Positions 1 to 15,633 of a DNA stretch of 64,000 nt are shown here, in pieces. Each line of letters begins with the position of its first letter. Within the stretch, counting starts at the first letter, position 1. Under the pieces are notes generated by a model. It saw only the letters and a list, made by a program, of their open reading frames with translations, did not search any database and was not told where the DNA came from. This stretch comes from Cololabis saira (taxonomy: Eukaryota; Chordata; Actinopteri; Beloniformes; Belonidae): assembly GCF_033807715.1 (NCBI RefSeq), contig NC_084599.1:27274125-27338124 (forward strand), written 5' to 3'. The position numbers and the translations under genes are program-made.

Positions 1-1636
1 GACAGTAATTTTTGAACCGAAAACAACAAACAGTACACCTGACAAGTCTGCATAACAGTGGTCTTAACTAACAATGAGAAAAGGATTAGAGACAAAAAAA
101 GTAAAGAAATGTCTGGTTTTGAGTGCAAAATAGGAAACCAAAGTGCCAGGTTCCATTATGGCATACACGGTGTGCTCTCCTGTTTCTCAACTACCTTAAA
201 CTGAGCCATGGATAATGGCACAGGATTGCAAGATTGAGACGTGTAGGCGAGTATATGTGATCTGTTCTGTTAAAGATGGGAGAGAAAAAAACATCGGACA
301 AAAAGACGGATCACAGCTCGCTCATTCAGGATGTGGACTTTGAATCAGTTTCTGGCTTTGTTCACCATGTTACCAGTACATATACATTATTTGGATATGG
401 AAACATAATCAACTCTAAAAACAAATTATCCAACCATCTGTAATAATGTCATTTCATTTAACTCGTAAATGTAAAATTATCGGAGAAAAGTTTAAAAAAA
501 AACAACCCCTTCAGTGTGGAGATCCACATACTAACAGCAGTTTTTGCCCTCTTTGAAATAGGATCTGACTAACACTGTTTCTATGTGAGCTATCAATAAA
601 TGAAATATTTGGATTTTATGTGTAGTTCAGAATCTGTGTGCATAAACTTTTATAATCCAACATCTGTCTCTCTCTATATTCATGCATTTGTCTAGGAGTG
701 TGCATGTGCGTGTACGTGTATGCTGCCGCCGCACCATGACAACCAGGACTATTTATCATGATAAACTGGCATACTCGGTGACTGTCACATGCAATCACAC
801 TTCACTACGGTTCGCAGGACTTCAAAGTGAAAATGAATGGTAGTTCATCGACATGAAGACTTCATATATCTTTGTTTTTTTCTCCCCTCTCTCTCTCTCT
901 CACTCTCTCTTTTTGGAAAATACTTGGACCTTTTCCCAAGCCCCCTTTTATAGTGACGATCATTGCTTTTGAAATACATTGTTAGACACCTGGATTTTAA
1001 TTTGAAATAAAAAAAAATAAAAAAAAAAAGATGCTAAGTTCAAAATCTTTATTTGAACAGGTAACTCAGGTTTTCCCCTCTAATCTTACACAAAAACATA
1101 AGTTTCCTGAGAATACTGTCAAAAAATGCTTCAGAACGTTTGCTTTTCCCACATTTTCAACTGAAGATGCAGAATAAAACTAAATGTACATAGTTTATAC
1201 AATGAATAAACTACATGTCCAGTAGAAGCAAAGAAAATCAAAACTTATTCTTGTCTAGTAAATTAAGCCTGGCTTTTCTGGAAGTATGGAACTCAGTTGG
1301 CTGCTCATAATATTGAATAACGAGGTTTTAGAAGCAGGAAACCAAAACTAATGAGCCAAGAGACACAACAATAAACCAAAACAGGAAGCCAAGAAAAGGC
1401 AGAAGGCAACACGCTGTTCAAATAGATCAACTTAACATAAAAGGAAGTTTGGATCCATGGATCCAGAAGTTAATCCAAGAAGTACATTGAAGTTAAAAAC
1501 CAAAAACAACCAAAAACAAAAAAATATTTTCAATGTTAATTTTTTTATAGTTATGGTCAGCAGTAATTTATGCATTATTTCCCGAGATGAAATTGAACAG
1601 TTTAAGCAATAAATGTCACAATAATGCAGCATCTGT

Positions 1637-2095
<459 letters not shown>

Positions 2096-2499
2096 TAATT
2101 ACAGAAGAAAAAAAAAGTCGAAAACAAAACCCATACGTTATGTAGTTACAATTAGCATGTCAAGTGTTAAATGTTATAGCCTAATCTGCAACCCATAAAC
2201 AATCAAATGGAGCATAATAATGGCAGTGCTGTAGCTTTTGCAGCACTGGTAATGCTTGCCTTTAATCTAGTAATGACTCTGAAATGACACTGTGCTTTGA
2301 AAAACTGTGAAGATCAGACTACAGGTCTCCCTGCCTCTCCCCGTCTCTCCCTGCCCTGGCCCAGACTCTGCTCTCGCTCTCCAAGCTGTTTGATTGGCAC
2401 ATGCTTTCACTTAATGAGGGATAATTACAAAGGAAAACAAGTGGGAGACCACATCTGCTCAGTGTAAAAAGAAGTCCAGGCCTGACGCAATCTGTCAGG

Positions 2500-2604
<105 letters not shown>

Positions 2605-4061
2605 CTTTACCCACCTTCACTGGCCTCTCAGTCCAACACAAACCCCTCCAGGACACCCCACCCTCTGCTCTCTCTGCCCGACGAGAAACAGATTAATGGG
2701 AATCAGCATGTGGCTGTATACGCTCAGCGGGAAGCGTGCGTATCTCTGTGTGTTGACATGCATAGGAAATGACCTAGGTATCGGTGGAGGGCCTGCCAGG
2801 AAAGGCAAAAGGCCAGCGAGGACGATCAACGTCGACAACGCAATCAGTGTCCTGCTGCCAGAGCTGTTGTTCTTCGGTCCACATCGCCACTGTTTTGTTT
2901 ACTTTCACACAATGCTGCGCTGTAACGGCAGTAAAACGCACAGGTAGCCGCCCTGCTTCCCAGACTCCTTGACACGCTGCCCATAAATCACCTCTGCAAG
3001 GGATATGCAGTATGCTAAATGGTCTCTGAATGGCATGCCTGTGATTACAGGTAGTTGTCTTAATTATTGCTAATGGCATAAATCAAACGTTTAAAAGGGA
3101 TCCTTGACGTGTCTAAAAAGGGCGAATGAGCAAGCATGAATTCAATAGTGGAACGTTATAACAAATTTATCTATAAAATGAGAAACCATTACAGTATAAA
3201 TTTTAGAAATACAATTAATGAATATCACTTTTACCTTGAATTGGACTGAAGTAGGTTTAACAATAAGTGATATAAATGAAATTAAAAATAGGATTTACAG
3301 GCTTCACATCTTTGTACTACTGAATTCCAGTCATATTATTTTATGCATCTGTAGTTAACCTATTCCATCCATCTCTTTAATTAAATTTCAGTAATTCTCA
3401 TTCCACAGATCCTTTTAAAAAACAGTCTGCTAATTGTTTAATTAGGCAACTTGAGAAAAGGTTTAAGAATGCTCATACAGAGTGTGCATTTACATAAACA
3501 TCTATTCAGTGAAAATTGCACGCACATAAATTGGAGCCAGTATTTGGCAGCCTTTTAACCTTCTGACATCCTCATCCCTTCCTCATCACCATCCCAACAC
3601 TCTTTACCACCGAGCCACGGGAAGAACAACAGCGTTTTGCTTTCTTGCCCTCTGCTGACCCAGTTCTTACTAATAAGCCGCAAAGTATACATCAAAGCCC
3701 TGCAAATCTGCAGTCCTGCTCGCGACGTGGTAGGGTAAGAAAAGCCAGGGATATCCATAACCTAGTCACCCCGAGCCGTCATTCATAGGGTTGTTTGGAG
3801 TTTATGTCTGTAAATGTGTGTGTGAGTGTGTGTGGGAGGGGGGGTGCGCGCCAAGTAGTGTCAGCCAATACAAAAGGCAAGATGGTGAACTTATAAATAG
3901 AATGGTCATTGTTTCAACATGGGTAATTTTGGCTGTCGGAGTTGTTCCTGACACCAGCGGGTGTGTAGGTTGGAGTGGGTGTGTAGGAGAGTGAAGCCAC
4001 AAAGTCGAGAGTCAGCTGATGGGATAACACACTTGTTGACATACGCACACAGAAAACCATA

Positions 4062-4129
<68 letters not shown>
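4062..4129. repeat. (CA)n microsatellite, about 68 bp
   Basis: Uninterrupted CA dinucleotides, followed by a CACGCACGCAC-type degenerate edge. Confidence 0.97.
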
Positions 4130-4134
<5 letters not shown>

Positions 4135-6785
4135 AAACCCACGCACGCACATACCTGTACATCACACTGATGGCATCAAAGCATGGATGAAAATACAAAC
4201 ACAGATGTGCAGTAAGTAAGCAAATGAGCGTAATCGCTCTGGTCTTTTTCTAACACAGATTCATAAAAGCAGACACACGAGTATGGTTGGCCGGGGCACA
4301 GGAGATGGTTTGCTTTCTTATGACACAGTCTATTACTAAATGGAGCTGGCAGGTAATTCTAAGGCAAATAAATGCAAGCAGGTTTAACGCAGGGAAAGGT
4401 CTTTGGGGTGGTGGCGAGAGCAACGACAGGAATTCTCTCGCTTCTTTTGACAGAAAGCCTATTATTCCCCCCAGCTTTATTTTCCCAGGCCAGTTTTCTA
4501 AGACTGATCCCTCCAATACCATTTCATGCCCTCCCAAAAACAGTCCCACTTCATCCAAATTGCCTCAGCTCCCAGTTCAGTTTTGCTGGTCTGTGTCTTT
4601 ACTTCTAGACTTAATATTTACATTTTAACAGAATGAAGGTGGATATGTTTTACAGGCTCCTTTACAGAATCATTTTGTGTTAATTCCAAGGGTACTTTGG
4701 TGACCACGTTTATGTTCTGCATGAAGCATAGATCCTTAAGTCTCCAAACGTTAAAAAAAAGCCCATTTAGCCAGGTGAACATAAAGCATTAAGAAATGTT
4801 AATCATAGTTTCCAGTGATGTTTGTAGAGAAAATGCATAAAAAAAAGAAAAAAAGAATGAATATACAGAAAAGATGACTAGAGACAACATGAAAAAAATA
4901 AGTACAAGTTGAGACAAAACAAACTATAAATATACTACTTAAAAAAGCTTTGCTACATCCTCATTATAAGTGCCATCTCAGAAAAGCGTGGTGGGAATCG
5001 GTGCTGACCTTGGTATCCCGTAAGAGTATTCTTTAATGCCGCGCATGATAATTGAGGATGCAACGCAAACAGTGGACTCTTTTTCAAAGGGAAAGTTATC
5101 TTCTCTGGAAGGGAATGCAAACAATCATAGCATGTATCTATTTGTTTGTTTTTTAATCCCACCTCATAATTATCCAAGACACCAATTAAAATCTGGATTT
5201 ATAAATAAATCTACATGATTTTACCTCTGACAACATTAACTTTTTTTTTTTTAAATCAACCTTGGAATTCTATTTTATCTATTCGCAAATATTTAAAGAT
5301 TTTTATGTTTTCAACATTTGTGATTCTTTAATTGAACTACGTATTTTACAGCTATGAGTGTGTGTTTTACAATTTGAAATTGAAATGCGTGTTTAGTTGG
5401 ATTTATTTTTTTTTTTAATTAAAAAGGGTTACAAATTAGTCCATTTAAAATGGTACACTGGTCAGCCAAAACATGAAAACCGCTGACGGGTAAAGTAAGT
5501 AAGACTGCATCTCTTCTAAAAATATGTTCTCCAGGGAAAATCTGCGATCCTGTCAATCACATGGATGCTACTTATACTTGAATGTAAATGCATGTTTCTA
5601 ATTATAATGTTCATAATGTCATATTATGAACATTTTTTAGAACATGACCCCCCTTACCACTGTGACCCTGAATAGGATTGGAACAAGTATATGCCATGGA
5701 TGGATTCATAATTTTATTTGTGACATTTTTTTGTACTGGATGAAGCATTTGTCACAGCAACGTATTATCCTACAATAGTGTTGTTTTATTCTAAACCACT
5801 TTGGATCAGTCCATTTAACAGTGGCTAAGAACAACAGGGTTTCTATTTAATTAAATTCAGAGGAGACTTTAATTTGGCATATTGCAGGAAGTGTTAAATG
5901 TATAAAAATAACGAAGTAATTACTTTATCACTTTCATTTCACACAAGTCTGTTTGATATACAGACAATGCCCCCTAGTATTCAACAAAGGGAAATGCATT
6001 TCTTTTTGATTACATAAAAAGTTCACTGCAGCAATGAGAAAGGATGCCTTTTGGAGTTTTTCCATCCAGTTTATCAAATAGACACATAGAATTCAGGTAC
6101 CTGAACAAGGTTAATATCTGTGACACAGGAAAAGGTCCACGTTTGGACGTTTGGTTACACAGGTTCCCACCATTTTAATAGCATTTGAGTCAATGCAACC
6201 AAAATTAATAGGTTTTTAATTTGAACCCAACACATTGTAAATTGAAGTAATCTTCAAACTTTTAGGCTGTTTGCTACTCTGCAATTACAGACAGTTAATC
6301 TTCCCAGAGTGGACGGCCAAGCAAGTTCAACTGAATATCAGACTGTGCAATGCTCTTTAAATTGAGCTACATTTCTTTGCATCAACATCTTATCAACTTT
6401 CAAAAGCTCAAATGAAGGAATGGAAGAAAAAGTTCAGACTTCATCTTGCCTGAAAAGCCATGGCAGCACCTGCACACAGCTGTGAATGAAATGATACACA
6501 AAGACCTCTATGAATTAAAGCAGTGGCGTAAAGAAGTATAAAATTAACTTTGCAGTGATTGCTGCAAACGGTGGATCTACATCCTACTTACTCATGTGGA
6601 GAAGTTAGGTCTGACATTCCCAGTGGTTGTGCATTTTGACTTTTGTTTAAAGAAAAAATATCTGTGTAATTCTGTATTTCGTGTTGAGACGGAATGACCA
6701 AATGATTTGTATCATGTCCTGATACATAACACATTGGAAGTGAAAGACTGTGTACTTTCTTCTCCATATGTGATCTTCATAAAAT

Positions 6786-6890
6786 ATCCATCCATCTATT
6801 ATCTATACCCGCTCATGCTCTGGGTGACAGGGATCTGCTGGAGTCTATCCCAGCTACCTTCGGGCAGAAGGCAGGTTTACACCCTAGACA
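6786..6890 (+). repeat. dispersed teleost repeat fragment (CATCCATC family)
   Basis: Contains CCATCCATCTATTATCTAT, then GGGTGACAGGGATCTGCTGG, then CTATCCCAGCTACCTTCGGG and GGCAGGTTTACACCCTAGAC. This is the same family and orientation as the repeat at 1637-2095, but shorter. Confidence 0.65.
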
Positions 6891-7230
6891 CATTTAGTAT
6901 CAAATAATAACATAAGAAAAAGTAAACTTCAGTTAAATCTTTACATTTTGTGATAGAGCTGTATAATAAACAAGAGTGCTTACTGTACATCCAGTGAATT
7001 CTGTCCTACTGGCAGAAACATGTCTGATCTGACATACAGCTGAAAATGAATAAGGATGTCAGGATAATATGGTTCCTGTCTGCTCAAATGCTCCAAAATT
7101 AAGAATATTTTCCTCGATCATCTAACGACTGAGGTTTGCCATGTATGCCAGTGCATGCTGTTGTGTGTCTCTCCACACATCTCCATCATGGCCTTTTCGT
7201 ACAAAGTTTGCACATTATCCATGTCTATCT

Positions 7231-7263
7231 GTCCATACAAACTGTGCGACAGTTTGTATGGAC
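7231..7263. repeat. perfect hairpin, 15-bp arms with 3-nt loop
   Basis: The left arm GTCCATACAAACTGT and the right arm ACAGTTTGTATGGAC are exact reverse complements around GCG. It is not next to an exon. It could be the core of a fold-back element or chance; no flanking target duplication is obvious. Confidence 0.85.
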
Positions 7264-8239
7264 TTCGGCTGGCACTTGATTGGTTGATTGATTGATCCTA
7301 AAAACTGTTTACAGATGAGCATCTGGGGAGCTGCATCCAAGCCAATGTTGCTGTCACACTGGTCAAACACTCTGGTTTCAACTGGCTGGAGAAGTTTTCC
7401 ATCATAAATACATGTGTAGAATACATATCTAGGTTGAAACAATGACTGGGTTGTTGCTTTTCTGCTTTAGAAGCAGAATGACACAAAATGCAAAGCCGTC
7501 TGTTACCAGCTCCGTTGGATAGGGAAGGCTGTTTTTTTATTCATTCATTCATTCTTTGAAGAAAGTAAGGAAAAAGGGCATCTTAGATTGGGGCCAACTG
7601 TGCTGAAGTCCTGATGAGAGGACAGAAGCTGTCTGACTACAAAACCAGACCTGATTGTTGCAAATCCCCCACTCCCACCCGTTCTCTATTCCTTTTCTCA
7701 CGAAAATAAGTAGCTTCTAAGCAGAAAGTTGGTGCAGAAAGTGGTGTAATAGTAGCAGTGAAAAGTAATCCTCCATATGCATGCACACACAAAATCATGT
7801 GCAGTTATACCGAGATCCTGACTGTGGACAGCCAAACCTAAACCCTTAACCATACTTAACCATTTTCAGTTTTTGCCTTAAATTATACTTAACTTAACCT
7901 AACCTCATCTTGAACTTGAGTTGTAACCTTGGCAAGAGTTGACCTTGACCCCAAAAATGTCTTTCTGCCTAATAAGGATTGCATTTTGGCATCTATAATG
8001 ATAACCGACATGAAAACGAAACTGACATGTAGATTTTGAGGTTTTTATGTTTTTTTTGTTTGTTTTTTTGCAAAACACATTTCAAGAAAATACTCCTCAT
8101 TGACTAGCTTGATAAGAAGTGTAGACTAGTGTGTACTTGCTACTTCAAAGTTGCCATGTTTGACTCAGGAGATTGTCTAGGCTCCATCTTCAATTCAAGA
8201 ATACGTATTGATTCCTGCAGGTAAATTAATTGTTGCAGT

Positions 8240-8520
8240 AGTCATGATTTAACGATTTGAGTCTCTTCAGACATTTATTGTAGAGGTTTATTGCTGTGGG
8301 CAGAAAGGATCTGCTGTAGCCGTCTGCGTTGCAGCGGATCTGAAGAAGCCTGACTGAATGCACTCTATTGCTGAATCTCTGTGTTGCGAAGAGGACGCTC
8401 AGGGTTGTCCATGATCCGCTTCATTTTATGAGGTATTCTTCTTTGCCCAGAGGCTCCAGAACAGTCCCAGAACAGAGCCAGGCTTCTTTATCAGTTTGTT
8501 CAGTTTCTTGGAGTGACTGG
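8240..8520 (-). mobile_element. Rex1/CR1-like LINE fragment (3' part of RT ORF)
   Basis: Read on the minus strand, this degenerate stretch resembles the C-terminal end of a Rex1/CR1-like reverse-transcriptase ORF: a Lys-Leu-Ile-Lys helix, a 'MDNPEHP'-like segment, and a later segment of the 'RCNADGYSRSFLP' type near 8300-8350. It is short, frameshifted and not coding. The same family is present as a better copy at 41205-42434. Confidence 0.55.
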
Positions 8521-9369
8521 CTAGACACTTTAACCACAAATTTGAATTTAATAGAACTATATTCTTTAATGAAAATGTCCTAAAAGTACATTCTGTTACA
8601 CAACAAAGTTATAACATTCTCTTGTATTCCTTTTCCCCCCACCATCGCTTCTGGTTGTTGATGGGAATGCATTCTGGGATCCACAGAAGCCCAAACATGT
8701 CTCCATTGGATGCATCCTTAATTAAATGGGCAATGCAAGAGGACGTGAGGATTTCGACCATATTTGTATGGATGTAGGCTTTGAACTGGAGGAGTACTTT
8801 GGCTGTGACTGATATGTCACAAGGACAGATAAGTACACATATTGAGAAATGCTCATTGTCTTGTCTCTCCTTTTAACCCTGTCACTGCGTCTATTTTGCT
8901 GCCCTGCTGTGTTTCAGGTGCTCTGCTTTGCAGCTCTTTTTTTCCTCTTAAGTAGTTTCTTTTTTTGATAATCTGCAGTGCAGTGCTTTTTGTGAAAATA
9001 AAAGACTTTTGATTGCTCCTTTTGTATTTGGGTCCTCCACACCTCCACCTTAATTGTATTCATGGGCTTGCAAATTCCTGATAAATTACTGTAGTAGTTA
9101 ACCTATAACGTCAGTATATCATAAATGAGAAAACTTTTGAATTCAGTTTAAAAAACAGGAATAAAATATTTTAAATCAGTGCATGTGCACTTATGTATGA
9201 ACTTTTGTAGGAGGTCAGCTGTGAATTCTATCAAAAGCATACATGCCATTGATTTTTCCCCCTTCGCTCAACCATCACCAGCCTCACCACTGAGGTAGTA
9301 ATGTTTATGAGTTGCGAGGAGATCAGAGGTCTGCACTGCCTTGTGAAAGCAAAGAGTTTCTATTTACAA

Positions 9370-9885
9370 TACCATGCAAAAATGTTAGCCACCCCTGATA
9401 TTGATTAAAGATACTGATTAAATCAAAGTTTAAATAATCATATCCATCCGTCTTTTTATTAAGATACAAACCAAAAATCTATTGAGAATATTATGGGAAG
9501 ATTCAGTTGGCTGATTATTGGCTTAAAAAAAAAAGAAAAAGTAAAAAAACCTAAAGGTTATATGTACAGAACAATGTCAACATCTTGTTCAGAAGATAAT
9601 GACTCTCAGATAAAGTCAGCATTAAGTGTAACCCCCCCCCCCCTTAATATCCAAGCACTGATTTAAATAATTAAAAGAAACTGCCCCATACACACATTTC
9701 CAATTATATAAATAAGGATTTTATTCTATTTAGGTCTTAGAGGGTTGAATTTACTATTGGTGTCTTAAAAACACTTGAAAATCAATATATTGATGTCATA
9801 ACTGCTAAAAAAAATATAGATAGATTGGATAGATTAGACAGCCACACAGAAACACTAGGGGTGCCTAAAACCGTAGGCCTACTAT
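9370..9885. mobile_element. MITE-like element with GGCACCCC-type inverted ends
   Basis: The left end reads ATGCAAAAATGTTAGCCACC followed by CCTG. The right end reads CTAGGGGTGCCTAAAACCGT. Left and right (reverse-complemented) ends match around the T(T/G)AG(G)CACCCCT core. Fish genomes carry many non-autonomous DNA elements with 'ATGCAAAAGTTTRGGCACCCC' ends. There is no coding capacity inside. Confidence 0.5.
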
Positions 9886-12800
9886 ATGCACATCAAATCA
9901 AATTAAATAATTGTGTCAAAACATAGATCAATTTCTTTCAATTTTCATTTGATTCAACGTTTATGGTGGCAGGAATTCATTTTTTAACTTTACTGTCCAC
10001 AATGAATCGAAAAACAATTTTGAGCCTTAAGTGGAGTTGCAAGGGGTGGAGTAGGAAAGTGATGAACGACTGTTGTCTGTTTTGAAGTTAAAACCTGATG
10101 ATCCATCTTGTGTCACCTGGATTGTATTGAATACTGTATGATTCATTTATAAGGCGCGTGCTCCATTGCGATAGCATCGGTACATTCTGTACCAGTGGAA
10201 ATGGCTGCGAATGGGAGGAGTACTGGACCCATTTCAATAGAGACAATCTTTATTTCACGAAGGAAATGGTTGTGGATAGCCAGGTTAACAAAGGTTAGCT
10301 GTGGAGCTCAAGCTGGTCAAGAACCACCACCACATTTTGTAATGGTTTTAACTTTGACTGGTTCAGAATCAGGTACTTTTTTTTTTTTTACCTTGTCTGC
10401 ACACATATTAATGGTTGATACCATTCCGGTAAAAACCTAAGGCATATATATGTTCATTATTACTATATTTAATATATATATACATATATACATATATACT
10501 GTATATACGCACACATACACATACATATATATACACATACAAACCCAGTGAGTTTTTTTTTTTTTTCAGTTTCAGTTTTTCAGAATCAGGTACTTTTAGC
10601 TGAAATGCAACTACTTTACGATACAAAATGCTGTGAATGCTTTCATTTCATGCATTTATTTATGAAATGAAATGTAATTAAATTTAATGATCAGTATAAG
10701 TATAAACCTAAATTCAAGTTTAAAAACAAATTGTTTTCAGTGATCTCTCAAACGGAAATATAATTATAAATTAATAATAATAATAATAATTATAAAAGGC
10801 AGCAGGTAAAACTGTATATCTGAACCTACCCTATCTAAAGCGACAATTGAAAACTGTGTGCAATATGCTACGGAAGGGACAGAACAACTGACTGTAGGAA
10901 TACAAATGCAGCTTTGTGGTCAAAGAACTGAGTAAAAATAAAGAAAAAGAAAAAAAAAGAAAAACCTTCTCTCACACAATCACTTTAGATGCTGTAAAAG
11001 CATTGCTTACTCAAGCAACAAATCTCCCACATGCCAAAAATCAATAGGCAGAGCAACACTCTATTGATCATATCTATATCTTGGATGCAGTCTGATGTCC
11101 ATAAGCCAAGTGTGTGTGTGTGTGTGTGTGTGTCTGTGTAACACTGCATTCCTTTCAATGCAAGCAACATTTATTGTGAAACACTGAACTGTCTTAAATC
11201 TTAAAAAAAACAAACATCTCATGTGAATCAGTGAATTAACTCGCCACTTATTCATGTTAACTTCACACCATCTCATGGAAAAGGAAATTAATGATCTTGA
11301 CCAAAGTTTTAAGACGGTCTTGTCAAGTGAATGGTAGTTTGTGCATTTAAGGAGGTCAAACTTTCCATTTAAGTAAAAAATAATTACATAGATTGACTTA
11401 TTTGACAAGGCTTTAGTAATCCACAATTACTGCATTCATCGGGCATATACATAATTTTTCTTAAATGATCTTTATTCCCGAGTGAATTGATAAACATATT
11501 CTAAAAGGTCAAAAAATCTATTAAAACCTTGAATTTTCTACAAGGCATTTACAAGGCACTCATTTTTCTGAGTTAGAAGACACTGAACGTGATATAAATC
11601 AAACGCAAAAAAAATAAATTCTATCATAGATTCCTAAGCCACAAGAAAAAAGAAGGAAAAGACAAAGGACACCTAGACACCTAACAGGGACGTTATGCAT
11701 CCTAAACGACTACCAGAGGACAGTCATGCAAACATTTTCTTTCAAACTCCCCAACTTCCTTCACCTTTCTTCTATTGTGTCCCTCTCCTCCTTTCTCTTC
11801 CTCTTCAACACATCTCTGCACCTTAAAGTTATTGTTTAAAGTTATGGGCTAATAATAAGATGGACACTGCATGGCCAGGAGCCTATTATGCCCAGGTAAT
11901 AGATAGTGCGGGGGTTTGAATGACATTGCCCAGAGATTGGATGACAGAGGGTGGAAGAATTTATCGTCTTCCTAAATAGCGGCCATTCCCCTTTTCCCTC
12001 TCCCGCTCTCTCCCTCACACACACACACACACACACATACAAACGCATGGAGTTCATGTCATGCTATTTATCTCTAGTTGATAAGGAAGTAGATGAGGCA
12101 TATCTGAATTTATGGTAAAGAAGTTCATAAAAAATAAATTACCAGGTCAGAGCAGAAAGTTTGGATCAAGTTAGTTTATGAACAATGCAGACAATGTAAG
12201 TACTTTCTCTGGTTTGTTTTCTTTAAAGCTTTTTGAGTTGAGTGAAGCATTACGTGTTCTTGTTAAGATGTAGGTTGCTCATCCCCCAGGGCTTCAAAAG
12301 GTGTTCACCTCCTTGGAATAAAGTCAGCGTAGTCTTCCCCATAAATGTTAGTGCATTAATGAACAGTGGGAGGAAAAGACTTCAGAATAACAGAGGGTCT
12401 CTTTAGCTGCGAGCCACTGATGGCAACAAGGCGCTGTCTCATAGTGAGCAGATGAGAGAGGGGGAAAAAAAAAAACACGCTATGCTGTCTATTTGTTTTG
12501 TCAAAGAAAATCAAAAAAACCACTTAAATCAGTTCTCTACATCAAAGATGAGAAGTGGCAAAAAAACAGAGAAAAAAATATAAAGAATTATGACACAAGT
12601 GTAGTAGTTGCAGAGCATCATTTACCTCCAGGTTATGAAAGTCAAATAAAGTGAAAATCCGTGGCTGTGGAGGTCAGGGTGGCAGGCGTACATTTATGCC
12701 AGGTTCGCTGCATGTTTGCTCATAATGGCCTGCTTGAGTAGTGAGAGCAGTAACGGCAACAGTAGAGACACTTCAATGTTGTGAGGATGGAAGGGGGAGA

Positions 12801-15633
12801 AGAGGACTGAGCAGGGGATCAAAGAGAGCTATGAAAAAGGCTTGTCAACATTATCTGTTTTATTGATTTCACAGTAAAAGCTTGCCGCTTAAGCTTTACG
12901 CTGCTTTAGCTGTCCCCATTGAAAATACAACAGCTGCAGATAAAAAAAAAAACTAAAAAACTTCCTATTAATTTATTGATTTACTTATTTATCTCTTGTC
13001 TACCAGGTTTTGTATTTATCATTCGTATGGTTACACACATTTCATCATTTTTATGAGCGACCATTAGTGGAGCTATGGCCCACTCAACTCTCTTTGCCAA
13101 AAGGATCAATGACAGTGAACATAGCGAGAGTGTCTTCTATATAAGCAACACAACTCCCATATTGAGGAAAAGGAGAATACCACTTGTGCTCTAACAAGAT
13201 CATGAGACCACAGCAGAGACGGTGGCCCTATATAGAAACTTAAAAAAAATGGATAAAGAGATCATTAAAAAAACATGTTATCATTTTAAGTTCAATAGCT
13301 TTCTAGCCAAGAACAACATTAGTTTTGCTTGTATTTGGTCACTTAAAAAGCTACTAAATATACTGAATATTTAGGCCAGATGATGACACTAGTTTGCCAG
13401 CTCATAGTTTTACTTATTCATTTTTTTCACCCATTAGAGAATCATGTCAATATTACATTTTACACCAAGCCATCAGATTTTTAACATCTGTCTTCAATCC
13501 TGAAAAGGGTCACGGGGAGGTGCTCATGCTCAACACGTGATCCATGAACACAGTCAAAAAAATAGATTCTTCCACATTAATATCATACTTTCCAAATTAT
13601 ATTATTTTATATCTTGAGGTACGTCATGTGGTAAATGCAAGAAACATGGTTGTAAGCCTGCCCTGATGCAAAATTAGTCTGAGGGTTTTCCAAGTGATGG
13701 AAGCTCCAAGCAAACACACAAAAATAGTGTTTGTAGGAACTGGACTGGAATTGGAGGAAGATTTCCTTTATCTGGGTTCAGAGGGTAAAAGCGAAGATGC
13801 AGGGAGTCTAACAGCTCGGCCCTCATCCTTAGCCCTTTCAGCCATTATGTCCGGGCCAGCATGGGACCCCACCAGGATCAACTGGCCTGTGATAGTGGCA
13901 TAATCCTTCACTAAAGCTTCCATTGCAACCTTAATGTTATGCAATAGTTTCAACAAAAACACTAAATATATGCAAAAAACAAACTTGAATAAAAAGATGC
14001 TTGCTGTGTATGGATACACAGCGATAATGGCCATCAATGATAAGAGAAGACTCGAACTGGAAGGGGACAACAAGAGGGCTGAACATCTTCTACCGGCTCT
14101 TACATAAGTATGGTAGTAAGTTATAATAACCCTCCCAGACCAAGGACTTCTCTTTGCACCGTACAAGTTCCCAAAAATGTTGTTACAGGATGGTCATGAA
14201 GAAACCCTGACCTGGTTAGTAAGTTATGAAACAACCTAACACAAACTGAACAAAGTCAAGCTCTTTGATCCATAAATATCAAGCTCAAATCTATTGGTGG
14301 TCTGCAAAAATACTTAAGATAACAATTTATTCAGATGACTGACCTGACTGACAAAAATGTCAAAGCTTGATAAGATCCAAGAAGGACATACCATACAGGG
14401 CTGCATGCTCTCACTGAAGTGTAAATTTGAAAGCATAAAGTGTCATGACTGAAATAATAAATAATAAGTGGTGGAATTCTCAGACAAGCAGTGGCTTTAA
14501 GATGACAAGTGGACAGCAGAGTGGACAGATTCATCACTAAAAAAAAAAATCCAAGAAGAAATCCAAGTTACATATTAACAAGCATTGCATACGACAAGAG
14601 GCCAGCAAAAACCTCGGTGCTAATTACTGCAGACATGGAAAAAACATAATTAGATATAAGAGGGAGATGGAAACCACTTATGATAACCAAGGGGTCTGGC
14701 TTAATGATCAGTGTGCAGCTAAGACTTCCATTGATTTCCCCATTAAATAAACAGCTCAATTAAAGATACAGCTGATTAAAAGATGACTATAATTTTCAGG
14801 AGCAGACCTACAGATGCTGGAGAAGCTCAGGAACCTGGGGCTACGTTTACTCATTATATACAGTTTTAAAAATTATTTCCAAAGTTTTTTGGAAAGTGAA
14901 CTGTGGAAATTCAGCACTAAAAGCATTAAACTAATGTGCAAAAACCATAAACAACTATAACGCTAACATCTGAAGACATAAAGCAGCCATAATCAAACAA
15001 ACAATACGGCCCACTTTCCTTGTTAAAAGGAAGCATTTGCTTAACACGAGCCAGACTGGGGGCCTTTTACCCCTTTATGCCTCAGCCTCGTCACTCTCAG
15101 ATAAAACCTCGACTGTTTGCGTCCTCACTATATGAGAATAGCAAAATTACAATCTATAATAGAAAACCTCTCTGTTTCTCACTGATGGACAAAACAGTTT
15201 ACAGGCTACTTGCTGCTCACTTGTGTCAACTGTGACACACTTTGTTTATTATTCTTTCTAATGAGATGGCACTTTTTAAGACTCTGCCAATAGTAAAAGT
15301 GTATTAGTAATTATTTACAATGTACATGTTAGATATTTATTTTGTTTTCCTAGTGTTAGTCACTGTTATACGAGGAATCACTAATTACAAGCTGTGTCCA
15401 TCTTGCCATTTAAGTGGTGATGACATCCCCAGATTTTACAATTGTTCCTTTATTTTTAATTATTATTATTGATTTTTGCATGGATTTTGTCTTTCTATTA
15501 ATGTGAGGATGTCGTATTACCACTGTGCTTGTGTTTATAGTCTTGGGACATGCAGTTAGTTTGATCTTTTTTGTTCTACCAAGATTAGTCATAGTAACAA
15601 CTGCAGAGTTGGCGTACCTGTGAGCGTGTGTGC

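Noticed and set aside
3630..3700. Possible receptor last exon (minus strand, GFDVYFAAY then stop after a TGCAG)
   Set aside because: Only a faint likeness to the expected TM7 end; no conserved follow-up sequence and too far to claim by eye.
13768..14166. Minus-strand frame of 132 codons, considered as the receptor tail exon
   Set aside because: No similarity to the expected end of TM7 or tail, no fitting acceptor in phase 0, and low-complexity hydrophobic content.
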